A DNA stretch of 10,094 nucleotides. Source: CAIRYW01 sp041665985. GTDB taxonomy: Bacteria; Patescibacteriota; Minisyncoccia; Phycocordibacterales; CAIRYW01. The notes under the pieces are model-generated. The model was not told the origin of the DNA and ran no database searches. It saw only the letters and a list, made by a program, of their open reading frames with translations. Shown here piece by piece: positions 5,016 through 9,975 of this stretch. The translations under genes and the position numbers were made by a program. The DNA is taken from the NCBI GenBank assembly GCA_041665985.1, contig JBAYHV010000027.1, positions 1 to 10,094 on the forward strand, given 5' to 3'. Each line of letters opens with the position of its first letter. Position 1 is the stretch's first letter.

Positions 5016-6218
5016 TTAAAACGCTTCTGTGTCTATTAGAAGTTCGTCTACGGTTTCGACTGGTTCGACTTTATTTTTTTTCATCACAATAAATCCTATA
5101 AAAATACAAACTGATGCAAGTGCAAATGGTAAAAGTTTATGAGTTTCAAAAAGTGCACCAGCAACTAGTGGTCCAATAATCATGGCTGCAGAAAGTATTG
5201 AAGCCATAATTCCTAAAACCTCACCTCGTCTTACTCCGCCTGCAATACCAGATACTCTACTAGTTACAACAACTCTTAGTACTGATTGTGAAAGATACAT
5301 CAATAGTAATCCAATGCAGAAAATAATAAAATTTGGCACGAGTAAAATTGTGAATGCGAAAGTAGATAATAAGAAAAGCCAAACTTCTAAGGAAGATTCT
5401 TTAAAATATTTTAACCAAAAATTTTTCAACAGAAAACCTTGATTAATTATCATAATAAGTCCGAGACAAGTCATAATGTAACCTGTTATTGCTGCTGTAA
5501 AACCAAATCTATAATTTAGAAATAAAGCAAAAATTGATTGTTGGGTTGCAATACCTAAACCATAAAGGAACCATGCAAGATATCTTGCGCGCAAAGGAAC
5601 GTCATTAAATGCTTTGAAAATAGGAGTTAGAGGATTTAAGGAAATTTTAGCTTCTGTATTTCTGTTGTGGTGTGTTTCTGGTAAAAACAAAAGAGCTCCA
5701 ACAACATTTAGTGTTGCAAGAGCACCTACAAACCAAAAAGGGAAGGCTGGAGAAATAGTTGCAAGCATGGCTCCAATTGCAGGGCCAACAACAAAGCCAA
5801 CTCCAAAAGTAGCCCCGATTAAACCAAGGTTTGAAGTTCTTTCTTTATCATCTTTTGCTATGTCGGCTAAATAACTTTGTGCGATCGAAAAATTTCCTGC
5901 CGCAAGTCCATCAATAATTCTTCCAAGAAATAAAATCCATAATACATTCGTAGAAGCAAACACAAACCATCCAATTGCTGTGCTTACAATACTTATAATT
6001 AAAATAGGACGTCTCCCTATTTTATCGGAAAGGGCTCCGAGTATTGGAGCACTTAAAAAAGCACAAAGTGAAAATACTGAAAAAAGAAGAGTGATTATAA
6101 AAGCCGATACCCCAAAGCTTTGTAGATAAAAAGGTAATACAGGAATAACAATTCCTACGCCTATCACATCAACTAAAACCGTTAGTAAAATGATTATTTT
6201 TTCTTTCTGCATTTTCAT
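5016..6218 (-). CDS. MFS transporter, DHA1/TetA-like drug:H+ antiporter family
   Basis: A 400-aa protein with about twelve hydrophobic segments, the standard MFS length, in the cytoplasmic membrane. TM1 carries the family's LVDVIGVGIVIPVLP (15-29). Motif A, GALSDKIGRRP (61-71), lies in the loop after TM2. R100 with GRIIDGLAAGN resembles motif B, and GVGFVVGPAIGA (139-150) resembles the antiporter motif C. This is the pattern of TetA-like drug exporters, but the substrate cannot be read from sequence; resistance should not be assumed. Start: ATG at 6218 lies 9 bases after a TATAAT box; a second in-frame ATG at 6212 is possible. The C-terminal end is short and acidic (ETVDELLIDTEAF). It stops one base from the convergent ndk with no hairpin between, so transcripts probably overlap. 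Confidence 0.92.
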   Translation of the reverse strand: MKMQKEKIIILLTVLVDVIGVGIVIPVLPFYLQSFGVSAFIITLLFSVFSLCAFLSAPILGALSDKIGRRPILIISIVSTAIGWFVFASTNVLWILFLGRIIDGLAAGNFSIAQSYLADIAKDDKERTSNLGLIGATFGVGFVVGPAIGAMLATISPAFPFWFVGALATLNVVGALLFLPETHHNRNTEAKISLNPLTPIFKAFNDVPLRARYLAWFLYGLGIATQQSIFALFLNYRFGFTAAITGYIMTCLGLIMIINQGFLLKNFWLKYFKESSLEVWLFLLSTFAFTILLVPNFIIFCIGLLLMYLSQSVLRVVVTSRVSGIAGGVRRGEVLGIMASILSAAMIIGPLVAGALFETHKLLPFALASVCIFIGFIVMKKNKVEPVETVDELLIDTEAF

Positions 6219-6227
6219 AATTTGTAC

Positions 6228-6233
6228 ATTATA
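6228..6233 (-). promoter_or_regulatory. -10 box (TATAAT) of the MFS gene
   Basis: TATAAT on the minus strand, 9 bases before ATG 6218. The -35 is weak (TTTTAG, 17-base spacer). The leader would be at most a few bases. The bases between box and ATG contain GTACAA; the 10-mer TTTGTACATT (6221-6230) also occurs at 3691-3700. Confidence 0.55.
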
Positions 6234-6268
6234 CTCGGTATTTTAAAATTCTAAAAAAAAAAGAAGTG

Positions 6269-6297
6269 TTGAAGCTTTTATTTTTTAGAGGTATCAT
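6269..6297 (+). promoter_or_regulatory. Promoter of the 6304-6744 gene
   Basis: TTGAAG (6269-6274), 17-base spacer, TATCAT (6292-6297), 6 bases to ATG 6304. Good match in both boxes and spacing; predicts a leaderless mRNA. Confidence 0.65.
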
Positions 6298-6303
6298 TTA
6301 CAT

Positions 6304-6744
6304 ATGATAATTAAACACACACCACATTCAAGAATCGAGGCCAGAAAAAAAGTTGGTCCTCATTTAACAGATCAAGAACACACAGGAATCAATGGACGTT
6401 TGGCGTTAATTATAACCAATGCTGTTAGTACAATGTGGTGCGCTTATATTTTTGCTGCCTTAGCTCTTATAAGTCTTCCGACAGCAATAGAAGGAGGAAC
6501 ATCAACTTTAATTTCTTGGCTTGCTCAAACATTTCTTCAGTTGGTTCTTCTTTCAGTTATTATGGTTGGTCAAAAAGTTGCAGCCAAAGCATCAGATAAA
6601 CAAGCATTACAAACCTACAAAGACGCAGAAGCACTTTTGGAAATTCAGGATGAAATTCATCGATTGATCAAGATCAACAATGAACAGACTGAACAAATTC
6701 GTAATTACATTGTTAAAAACTCTGAAGAAAATCCTACTCAATAA
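6304..6744 (+). CDS. Conserved two-TM membrane protein, 146 aa, function unknown
   Basis: A His/Lys-rich N-terminal segment of about 30 residues is followed by two hydrophobic spans: about 34-58 (ALIITNAVSTMWCAYIFAALALISL) and about 69-88 (LISWLAQTFLQLVLLSVIMV). The following GQKVAAKASDKQALQTYKDAEALLEIQDEIHRLIKIN is a charged amphipathic helix likely to form a coiled coil; the tail is polar. From memory, similar small proteins with GQxVxxxASDxxAxxTYKDAEAxL occur in actinobacteria and others without known function. Both ends probably lie on the cytoplasmic side. The start is fixed by a promoter 6 bases upstream. The gene ends in TAA a few bases before a palindromic repeat shared as terminator with the convergent DUF167 operon. 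Confidence 0.85.
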   Translation: MIIKHTPHSRIEARKKVGPHLTDQEHTGINGRLALIITNAVSTMWCAYIFAALALISLPTAIEGGTSTLISWLAQTFLQLVLLSVIMVGQKVAAKASDKQALQTYKDAEALLEIQDEIHRLIKINNEQTEQIRNYIVKNSEENPTQ

Positions 6745-6749
6745 TTTTT

Positions 6750-6825
6750 TTGTCATTCTCGCGAAAGCGGGAATCTAGGTTTTTTAATTATTATTTTTGG
6801 ATTCCCGTTTTCACGGGAATAACAA
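6750..6825. repeat. Paired palindromic repeat, probable bidirectional terminator
   Basis: Two 20-base palindromic units, 6755-6774 (ATTCTC-8-GGGAAT) and 6801-6820 (ATTCCC-8-GGGAAT), are imperfect inverted copies of each other, with matching flanks TTGT and ACAA; arms are about 26 bases around an AT-rich 23-base spacer. Each folds alone, or both fold into one long stem. T runs lie on both outer sides, and the two flanking genes converge here. The second unit fits the ATTCCC-N8-GGGAAT form known for dRS3 elements in Neisseria; that resemblance does not imply relationship. Confidence 0.75.
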
Positions 6826-7059
6826 TTATTTTTCTTTATTTTCCAAAATTTCAAGAATTTTGCTTGGAGAATGATGTCCTGTAATAATTCTTAATTTATT
6901 TTTTTCTATCTTAAAATATCTAGCAAGTAGAGAAAGCATTTTATAGTTTGCTTTGTTTTCTTTGGCTTCATCACGAACTTTTACAATATAAGAAGTTTCG
7001 TTTTTTTTAGTGACCGAATCCTCCTTTGATTCAGGTTCTATTTTTACATGGAATAACAT
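6826..7059 (-). CDS. DUF167 (YggU-family) protein
   Basis: A 77-aa protein with the DUF167 layout: an N-terminal strand FHVKIEPESKEDSV, the strand SYIVKVRDEAKENKANYKMLSLLARYF matching the family's V-x-V-x-x-P-x-x-GKAN-x-A-L-I-x-x-LA, then KNKLRIITGHHSPSKILEI matching the 'I-x-x-G-x-x-S-R-x-K' end. Two typical Gly/Pro positions are lost (DEAKENKAN). Function of the family is not established. It is the last gene of a minus operon, 2 bases after the stop of the acidic unknown gene; no Shine-Dalgarno, so coupling is likely. Length is at the short end of the family. Confidence 0.88.
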   Translation of the reverse strand: MLFHVKIEPESKEDSVTKKNETSYIVKVRDEAKENKANYKMLSLLARYFKIEKNKLRIITGHHSPSKILEILENKEK

Positions 7060-7061
7060 AA

Positions 7062-7415
7062 TTATTTCTCATCGATCTTCCAATCACCGTGTCTTTCTTC
7101 ATGTTCTCGTAGCCAACCTTGAGGTCTTTGTTTTTCTGTTTCTATGTGAAAATCTTCTTCAGAAATATTTTCGTTTTTATTTTTAAATAAAATTTTTTCC
7201 ATAACATCAAAACGAACTTTGTAGTAATATTCAAAGTCATCTTCTTTTCCTTGTTTTATGACTTCTTCATTTATAAGTTGGCGAGCTCTTTCTGTATCTT
7301 TGGTATTTTCCTCACTCAATTGAGTAAGAATTTTTTCTGCCAAAGCAGAAGGATCTAAACTTTCAGGAGATGTCCCTAGATTATCAATACCTGGGTTATT
7401 TTTTTGCTCAGACAT
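7062..7415 (-). CDS. Hypothetical acidic protein, 117 aa
   Basis: No family recognised. The composition is strongly acidic and polar, with few hydrophobics: a disordered-looking N-terminus (about 1-22, Pro/Ser/Asn-rich), a helix ALAEKILTQLSEE (25-37), a helix around ARQLINEEVIKQG, then a YYYKVRFDVMEKILF segment (54-68) and a charged tail rich in Glu, His and Trp (WLREHEERHGDWKIDEK). No membrane span or signal. It sits between yqeY and the DUF167 gene, 5 and 2 bases from them, so all three should be on one mRNA. A role tied to YqeY or DUF167 is only a guess from position. Confidence 0.8.
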   Translation of the reverse strand: MSEQKNNPGIDNLGTSPESLDPSALAEKILTQLSEENTKDTERARQLINEEVIKQGKEDDFEYYYKVRFDVMEKILFKNKNENISEEDFHIETEKQRPQGWLREHEERHGDWKIDEK

Positions 7416-7420
7416 ATATT

Positions 7421-7870
7421 TTATTCAAATAAACTATCAATAACATTTTTAACATCACCTCCATCGGCTTGGCCTTTTAATTCTTTCATTACAGCTCCCA
7501 TTAAAATTCCAGCTTTTGCTTTATCGGTTACATTCATTTCTGCCTTTTTTGCTTCCGCAACTTTTTTAATATCCTCAACACTCATCATTTTTGGAAGAAG
7601 AGTTTCAATTACAGCGAGTTCTTTTTTTTCTGATTCGGCAAGTTCTGGTCGTCCGCCTTTTTCAAATTGTTCGATCGAGTCTTTTCTTTGTTTTCCAAGG
7701 CGTCTAATGACAGCAATACAATCTTCGTCAGACAAAGTATCTTGCGGAGTTTTTCCTTTTGAGACCAATTCATTTGTAAAAGCAGATGAAATTCCTCTGT
7801 ACACATTTAGAGCTACTTCATCACGAGCCTTCATTGCTTCTTTTATTTTTTCTTTTATATTGTTTTGCAT
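7421..7870 (-). CDS. yqeY: GatB/YqeY domain protein
   Basis: A 149-aa free-standing YqeY protein, the family's usual length. The domain is related to the C-terminal tRNA-binding part of GatB, the amidotransferase subunit; the stand-alone protein has no firmly known reaction. Seen: KEAMKARDEVALNVYRGISSAF (11-32, usual MKA-x-D-x-x-x-L-x-x-L-R-x-x-x-x-A), RKDSIEQFEKGGRPELAESEKKELAVIETLLPKMMS (62-97, the hallmark block), and a C-terminal GILMGAVMKELKGQADGGDVKNVIDSLF. It heads a three-gene minus operon. Start at 7870 is supported by a TAGAAT box 6 bases upstream and an ATGACA -35 at 17-base spacing. The promoter overlaps the divergent rmuC promoter and start codon. Confidence 0.93.
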   Translation of the reverse strand: MQNNIKEKIKEAMKARDEVALNVYRGISSAFTNELVSKGKTPQDTLSDEDCIAVIRRLGKQRKDSIEQFEKGGRPELAESEKKELAVIETLLPKMMSVEDIKKVAEAKKAEMNVTDKAKAGILMGAVMKELKGQADGGDVKNVIDSLFE

Positions 7871-7876
7871 ATCCTA

Positions 7877-7905
7877 ATTCTACCACTTTGCTATAATGAT
7901 GTCAT
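7877..7905 (-). promoter_or_regulatory. Promoter of the yqeY operon
   Basis: On the minus strand ATGACA (7905-7900; five of six bases of TTGACA), 17-base spacer, TGG-TAGAAT (extended -10; box 7882-7877), then 6 bases to the ATG. Predicts a leaderless mRNA. The -35 overlaps the ATG of rmuC, and the rmuC -10 lies in the spacer. Confidence 0.7.
7892..7897 (+). promoter_or_regulatory. Extended -10 box (TGC-TATAAT) of rmuC
   Basis: Consensus TATAAT preceded by TGC, 6 bases before the ATG at 7904. No good -35 is seen, which an extended -10 can tolerate. The box shows that ATG 7904, not the in-frame ATG 7869-region start upstream at 7865, is the real start. Confidence 0.7.
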
Positions 7906-8965
7906 GAATATTGAAACAATTTTAATTATCGCAGTTGCTTTGGCTGTACTGGTTATTCAAGTCTTTTTACTTATCAGATCAAACAAAAAGAGCGAGGAAA
8001 AGACCGATAATGGAGCCATGAACATGCTCCTAAATCAAATAAATGAGCTTTCTAGGACCATGGATTCAAAACTCGGCGCGTCTGCTAAGGAAATGAACGA
8101 ATCAGTAAGACACCAATTTAGCGAGTCTCAAAAACTGATCAGAGATATCACAAGTGAACTTGCTCAAGTAAAAGAAACAGGGAAGCAGGTGGTTGGTTTT
8201 GCTGACCAATTGCAAAGTCTTCAAGATATTTTAAAGAACCCAAAGCAAAGAGGAATTCTTGGAGAATATTATTTGGAGACACTTTTAAAAAATGTAATGC
8301 CTCCTGGAAGCTATCAAATGCAATATGAATTCAAAGATGGAACAATTGTTGATGCTGCGGTTTTTGTTCGCGATAAAGTAATTCCTATTGATTCAAAATT
8401 CTCGCTCGAAAATTACAATAGAATTGTTGAAGAGCGCGACCCAGAAAGAAAAAAACAATACGAGAAAACTTTTGTTAATGATCTAAAAAATAGAATTACA
8501 GAAACTTCAAAATATATTAAGCCTTCCGAAGGAACTACAGAATTCGCTTTTATGTTCATTCCACATGAGGCAATTTATTATGATCTGTTAATAAACAAAA
8601 TTGGAGCTGTAGAAGAGGATACTGAAAACTTAATTCAAAGAGCAGCTGGAAAATACAAAGTAATTATTGTTTCCCCGACTTCTTTCTTGGCATATTTGCA
8701 AACAGTTCTTCAGGGACTGAAAGCTTTGCAAATCGAGGAATCAGCAAAAGAAATTAGAAAAAGAGTGGAGGACCTAGGTCGGCATTTGAGTGCCTACGAG
8801 CAGTTTATGGGCTCTCTAGGAGCTTCTTTGTCTACTACTGTGAATAATTACAACAAGGCCCATAAGGAGCTAGGTAAGATAGATAAAGACGTTATTAAGA
8901 TCACAGGAGAATCAGCCGGTATTAGTCCTCTTACAATTGAGAGGCCTGAGACGGATGAGGATTAG
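7904..8965 (+). CDS. rmuC: DNA recombination protein RmuC
   Basis: RmuC is a membrane-anchored putative nuclease linked in E. coli to limiting inversions at short inverted repeats. The 353-aa protein shows the family layout: TM anchor (about 5-24), a long coiled coil (about 38-112, NQINELSRTMDSKLG onward), then the nuclease-like core. The core opens with NPKQRGILGEYYLETLL (112-128), followed by GTIVDAAV (D150) and IPIDSKFSLENY (D163-x-K165), a PD-(D/E)xK-like arrangement, FAFMFIPHEAIYYDLL, and VIIVSPTSFLAYLQTV. A C-terminal helix (EIRKRVEDLGRHLSAYEQF) closes it. Shorter than E. coli RmuC (about 475 aa) but with the core complete. Start chosen from the TATAAT box 6 bases upstream; a start at 7865 would put 13 extra residues upstream of the transcription start. 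Divergent from yqeY. Confidence 0.94.
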   Translation: MNIETILIIAVALAVLVIQVFLLIRSNKKSEEKTDNGAMNMLLNQINELSRTMDSKLGASAKEMNESVRHQFSESQKLIRDITSELAQVKETGKQVVGFADQLQSLQDILKNPKQRGILGEYYLETLLKNVMPPGSYQMQYEFKDGTIVDAAVFVRDKVIPIDSKFSLENYNRIVEERDPERKKQYEKTFVNDLKNRITETSKYIKPSEGTTEFAFMFIPHEAIYYDLLINKIGAVEEDTENLIQRAAGKYKVIIVSPTSFLAYLQTVLQGLKALQIEESAKEIRKRVEDLGRHLSAYEQFMGSLGASLSTTVNNYNKAHKELGKIDKDVIKITGESAGISPLTIERPETDED

Positions 8966-8982
8966 TCTATCAATATAGAAAT

Positions 8983-9011
8983 TTGCCAAAAGTAACCTTT
9001 TCAGTTAATAT
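8983..9011 (+). promoter_or_regulatory. Promoter of rplU
   Basis: TTGCCA (8983-8988), exact 17-base spacer, TAATAT (9006-9011), then 6 bases to ATG 9018. No Shine-Dalgarno. The best example of the window's leaderless geometry. Confidence 0.75.
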
Positions 9012-9017
9012 ATCCAA

Positions 9018-9392
9018 ATGCCTAAGACATCAACAAAGACAACTACAAAAAAAGCAGTAAATAAGCCAGAAATCAATGAATTTGCTATTATCGAAACAGG
9101 CGGAAAGCAGTATAAAGTTGCTGTGGGAGATAATGTAAAAATTGAGAAAATTGTAGGTGAATTGAAAGAAGGTGACAAAGTTACTTTTGATAAAGTACTT
9201 CTAGTTGATGATGGTTCAAATACTACGATCGGAGCTCCTTACATTGCTGGAGCAATGGTCATTGCTGAAATTGTAAAGATCGCGAGACACCCAAAAGTTA
9301 TCGTAATGAAATACAAAGCTAAGAGTAATCGTCTAAAGAAGAACGGACACAGACAGCCTTACTTTGAAATTAAAGTAACTGCGTTGAAGTAA
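9018..9392 (+). CDS. rplU: 50S ribosomal protein L21
   Basis: L21 is a 50S subunit protein that binds 23S rRNA. The family core begins at FAIIETGGKQYKVAVGD (22-38), continues with a VTFDKVLLVDDG strand and the GAPYIAGAMVIAEI segment, and ends in the rRNA-binding YKAKSNRLKKNGHRQPYFEIKVTAL. The 124-aa length exceeds the usual ~103 because of a 21-residue Thr/Lys-rich N-terminal extension (MPKTSTKTTTKKAVNKPEIN), which is probably disordered. The start is fixed by the promoter 6 bases upstream. Unusually, rpmA (L27), its common partner, does not follow: the gene is alone and closed by a strong terminator. Confidence 0.96.
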   Translation: MPKTSTKTTTKKAVNKPEINEFAIIETGGKQYKVAVGDNVKIEKIVGELKEGDKVTFDKVLLVDDGSNTTIGAPYIAGAMVIAEIVKIARHPKVIVMKYKAKSNRLKKNGHRQPYFEIKVTALK

Positions 9393-9393
9393 A

Positions 9394-9425
9394 AAATCCT
9401 AAATTAGAAATACTAAATCCTAAAT
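9394..9425 (+). repeat. Short direct repeat AAATCCTAAAT
   Basis: Two exact 11-base copies (9394-9404 and 9415-9425), 21 bases apart, lie between the rplU stop and its terminator. Likely slippage or a remnant of a simple-repeat tract; no function inferred. Confidence 0.6.
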
Positions 9426-9426
9426 A

Positions 9427-9467
9427 AAAAGCCCCGTTCGCGAAGCGAACGGGGCTTTTCTTTTTTA
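9427..9467 (+). terminator. Rho-independent terminator of rplU
   Basis: Perfect 15-bp stem (9427-9441 with 9445-9459) of the form AAAAGCCCCG...CGGGGCTTTT, capped by GAA, with a C-interrupted T tract (9456-9466). Its cap is the GCGAAGC mini-hairpin. Because the sequence is symmetric, it could also stop minus-strand transcription. Confidence 0.95.
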
Positions 9468-9473
9468 AAATTG

Positions 9474-9479
9474 TATAAT
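9474..9479 (+). promoter_or_regulatory. -10 box (TATAAT) for the 9573-9956 gene
   Basis: The only good -10 between the rplU terminator and ATG 9573. No clear -35 (the position falls inside the terminator stem). It implies a leader of roughly 87 bases, in contrast to the other genes. Confidence 0.45.
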
Positions 9480-9495
9480 TAAATCTAATAATCAT

Positions 9496-9555
9496 AGGTC
9501 CTTGAAAAACTGCCAAGCAGTGAAAATCGGATACCTCCGAAATTCTATTGGATCT
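9496..9555 (+). promoter_or_regulatory. Possible three-way-junction leader RNA of the 9573-9956 gene
   Basis: Three stems nest consistently: P1 AGGTCC/GGATCT (9496-9501 with 9550-9555, one G-T pair), P2 ACTGC-CAA-GCAGT (9509-9521), P3 TCGGA-TACC-TCCGA (9527-9540). The joining strands are A-rich, with GAAAA before both P2 and P3. The AAAGGA site (9563-9568) follows 7 bases after P1. The motif does not match a riboswitch class I can name; it could be an unknown regulator or chance folding. Confidence 0.35.
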
Positions 9556-9562
9556 TAACTAC

Positions 9563-9568
9563 AAAGGA
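9563..9568 (+). promoter_or_regulatory. Shine-Dalgarno site (AAAGGA) of the 9573-9956 gene
   Basis: AAAGGA four bases before ATG 9573. One of only two convincing ribosome binding sites in the window; the other precedes the 1873-2481 gene. Confidence 0.65.
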
Positions 9569-9572
9569 AAAA

Positions 9573-9956
9573 ATGGAAGATTTGCTACGAATCGCCGTTA
9601 TTGTGATCGGGTGCGAAGATGCCCCTGTCTACAATTTGGTTAAGAAAAATCTCAAAGAGATCCTCGAAGTATTTGATCTGAAAAAGGTCATTAATGTTTT
9701 GCAACCATACGAATGGATTGCAAGGCAGGAATGTCAGGATGAACATTTTGTCATCTACATTTCTTCAGATCCGAAGTTGAGAGAGAATTATCTTGCACTT
9801 CGTCAATATAAGACGAACAGATCAGATAAGTACAAGATATTGTTTTCGGGAGTTTATTCCGAAGATAACCCAGAAGACAATCTCTGGAAAATTTTTCAAC
9901 AAATCCTGTTTGCAATAATCAAATTGCCAGCATCTCTATGTTTACCCTCTCAGTGA
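9573..9956 (+). CDS. Hypothetical protein, 127 aa, family not recognised
   Basis: No family recognised. The protein looks like a small alpha/beta domain: an N-terminal strand LRIAVIVIGCED (5-16), helix APVYNLVKKNLKEILEVF (17-34), a KKVINVLQP strand region, HFVIYISSDP (58-67), KYKILFSGVYSED (86-98) and a C-terminal hydrophobic helix LWKIFQQILFAIIKLPASL (about 104-122). The pattern recalls a receiver or Rossmann-like fold, but the receiver Asp-Lys signature is not visible. Start ATG 9573 follows AAAGGA (9563-9568) with a 4-base gap, a real Shine-Dalgarno. Its TGA stop lies inside the terminator hairpin, so the last codons form part of the stem. A sampled line (9601-9660) is about 40% GC. Monocistronic. 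Confidence 0.78.
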   Translation: MEDLLRIAVIVIGCEDAPVYNLVKKNLKEILEVFDLKKVINVLQPYEWIARQECQDEHFVIYISSDPKLRENYLALRQYKTNRSDKYKILFSGVYSEDNPEDNLWKIFQQILFAIIKLPASLCLPSQ

Positions 9957-9969
9957 GGGTATTTTTTTT
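9943..9969 (+). terminator. Rho-independent terminator overlapping the stop of the 9573-9956 gene
   Basis: Stem TACCCTC/GAGGGTA (9943-9949 with 9955-9961), 5-base loop, then eight T (9962-9969). The TGA stop at 9954-9956 spans loop and stem, so a ribosome reaching the stop covers the hairpin. Confidence 0.9.
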
Positions 9970-9975
9970 GTTTTA

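Noticed and set aside
5010..5050. Terminator between ndk and the MFS gene
   Set aside because: Only a weak 5-bp CTTCT/AGAAG pairing inside the MFS coding end, without a T tract.
6750..6825. Insertion sequence
   Set aside because: Inverted repeats enclose only about 23 AT-rich bases with no transposase; at most a non-autonomous repeat.
7865..7903. Longer RmuC start at 7865
   Set aside because: It overlaps the yqeY start and lies upstream of the rmuC TATAAT box; ATG 7904 directly begins the TM anchor typical of the family.
9573..9956. Response-regulator receiver domain
   Set aside because: The strand-helix rhythm is suggestive, but no phospho-acceptor Asp with its acidic pair and conserved Lys could be placed.
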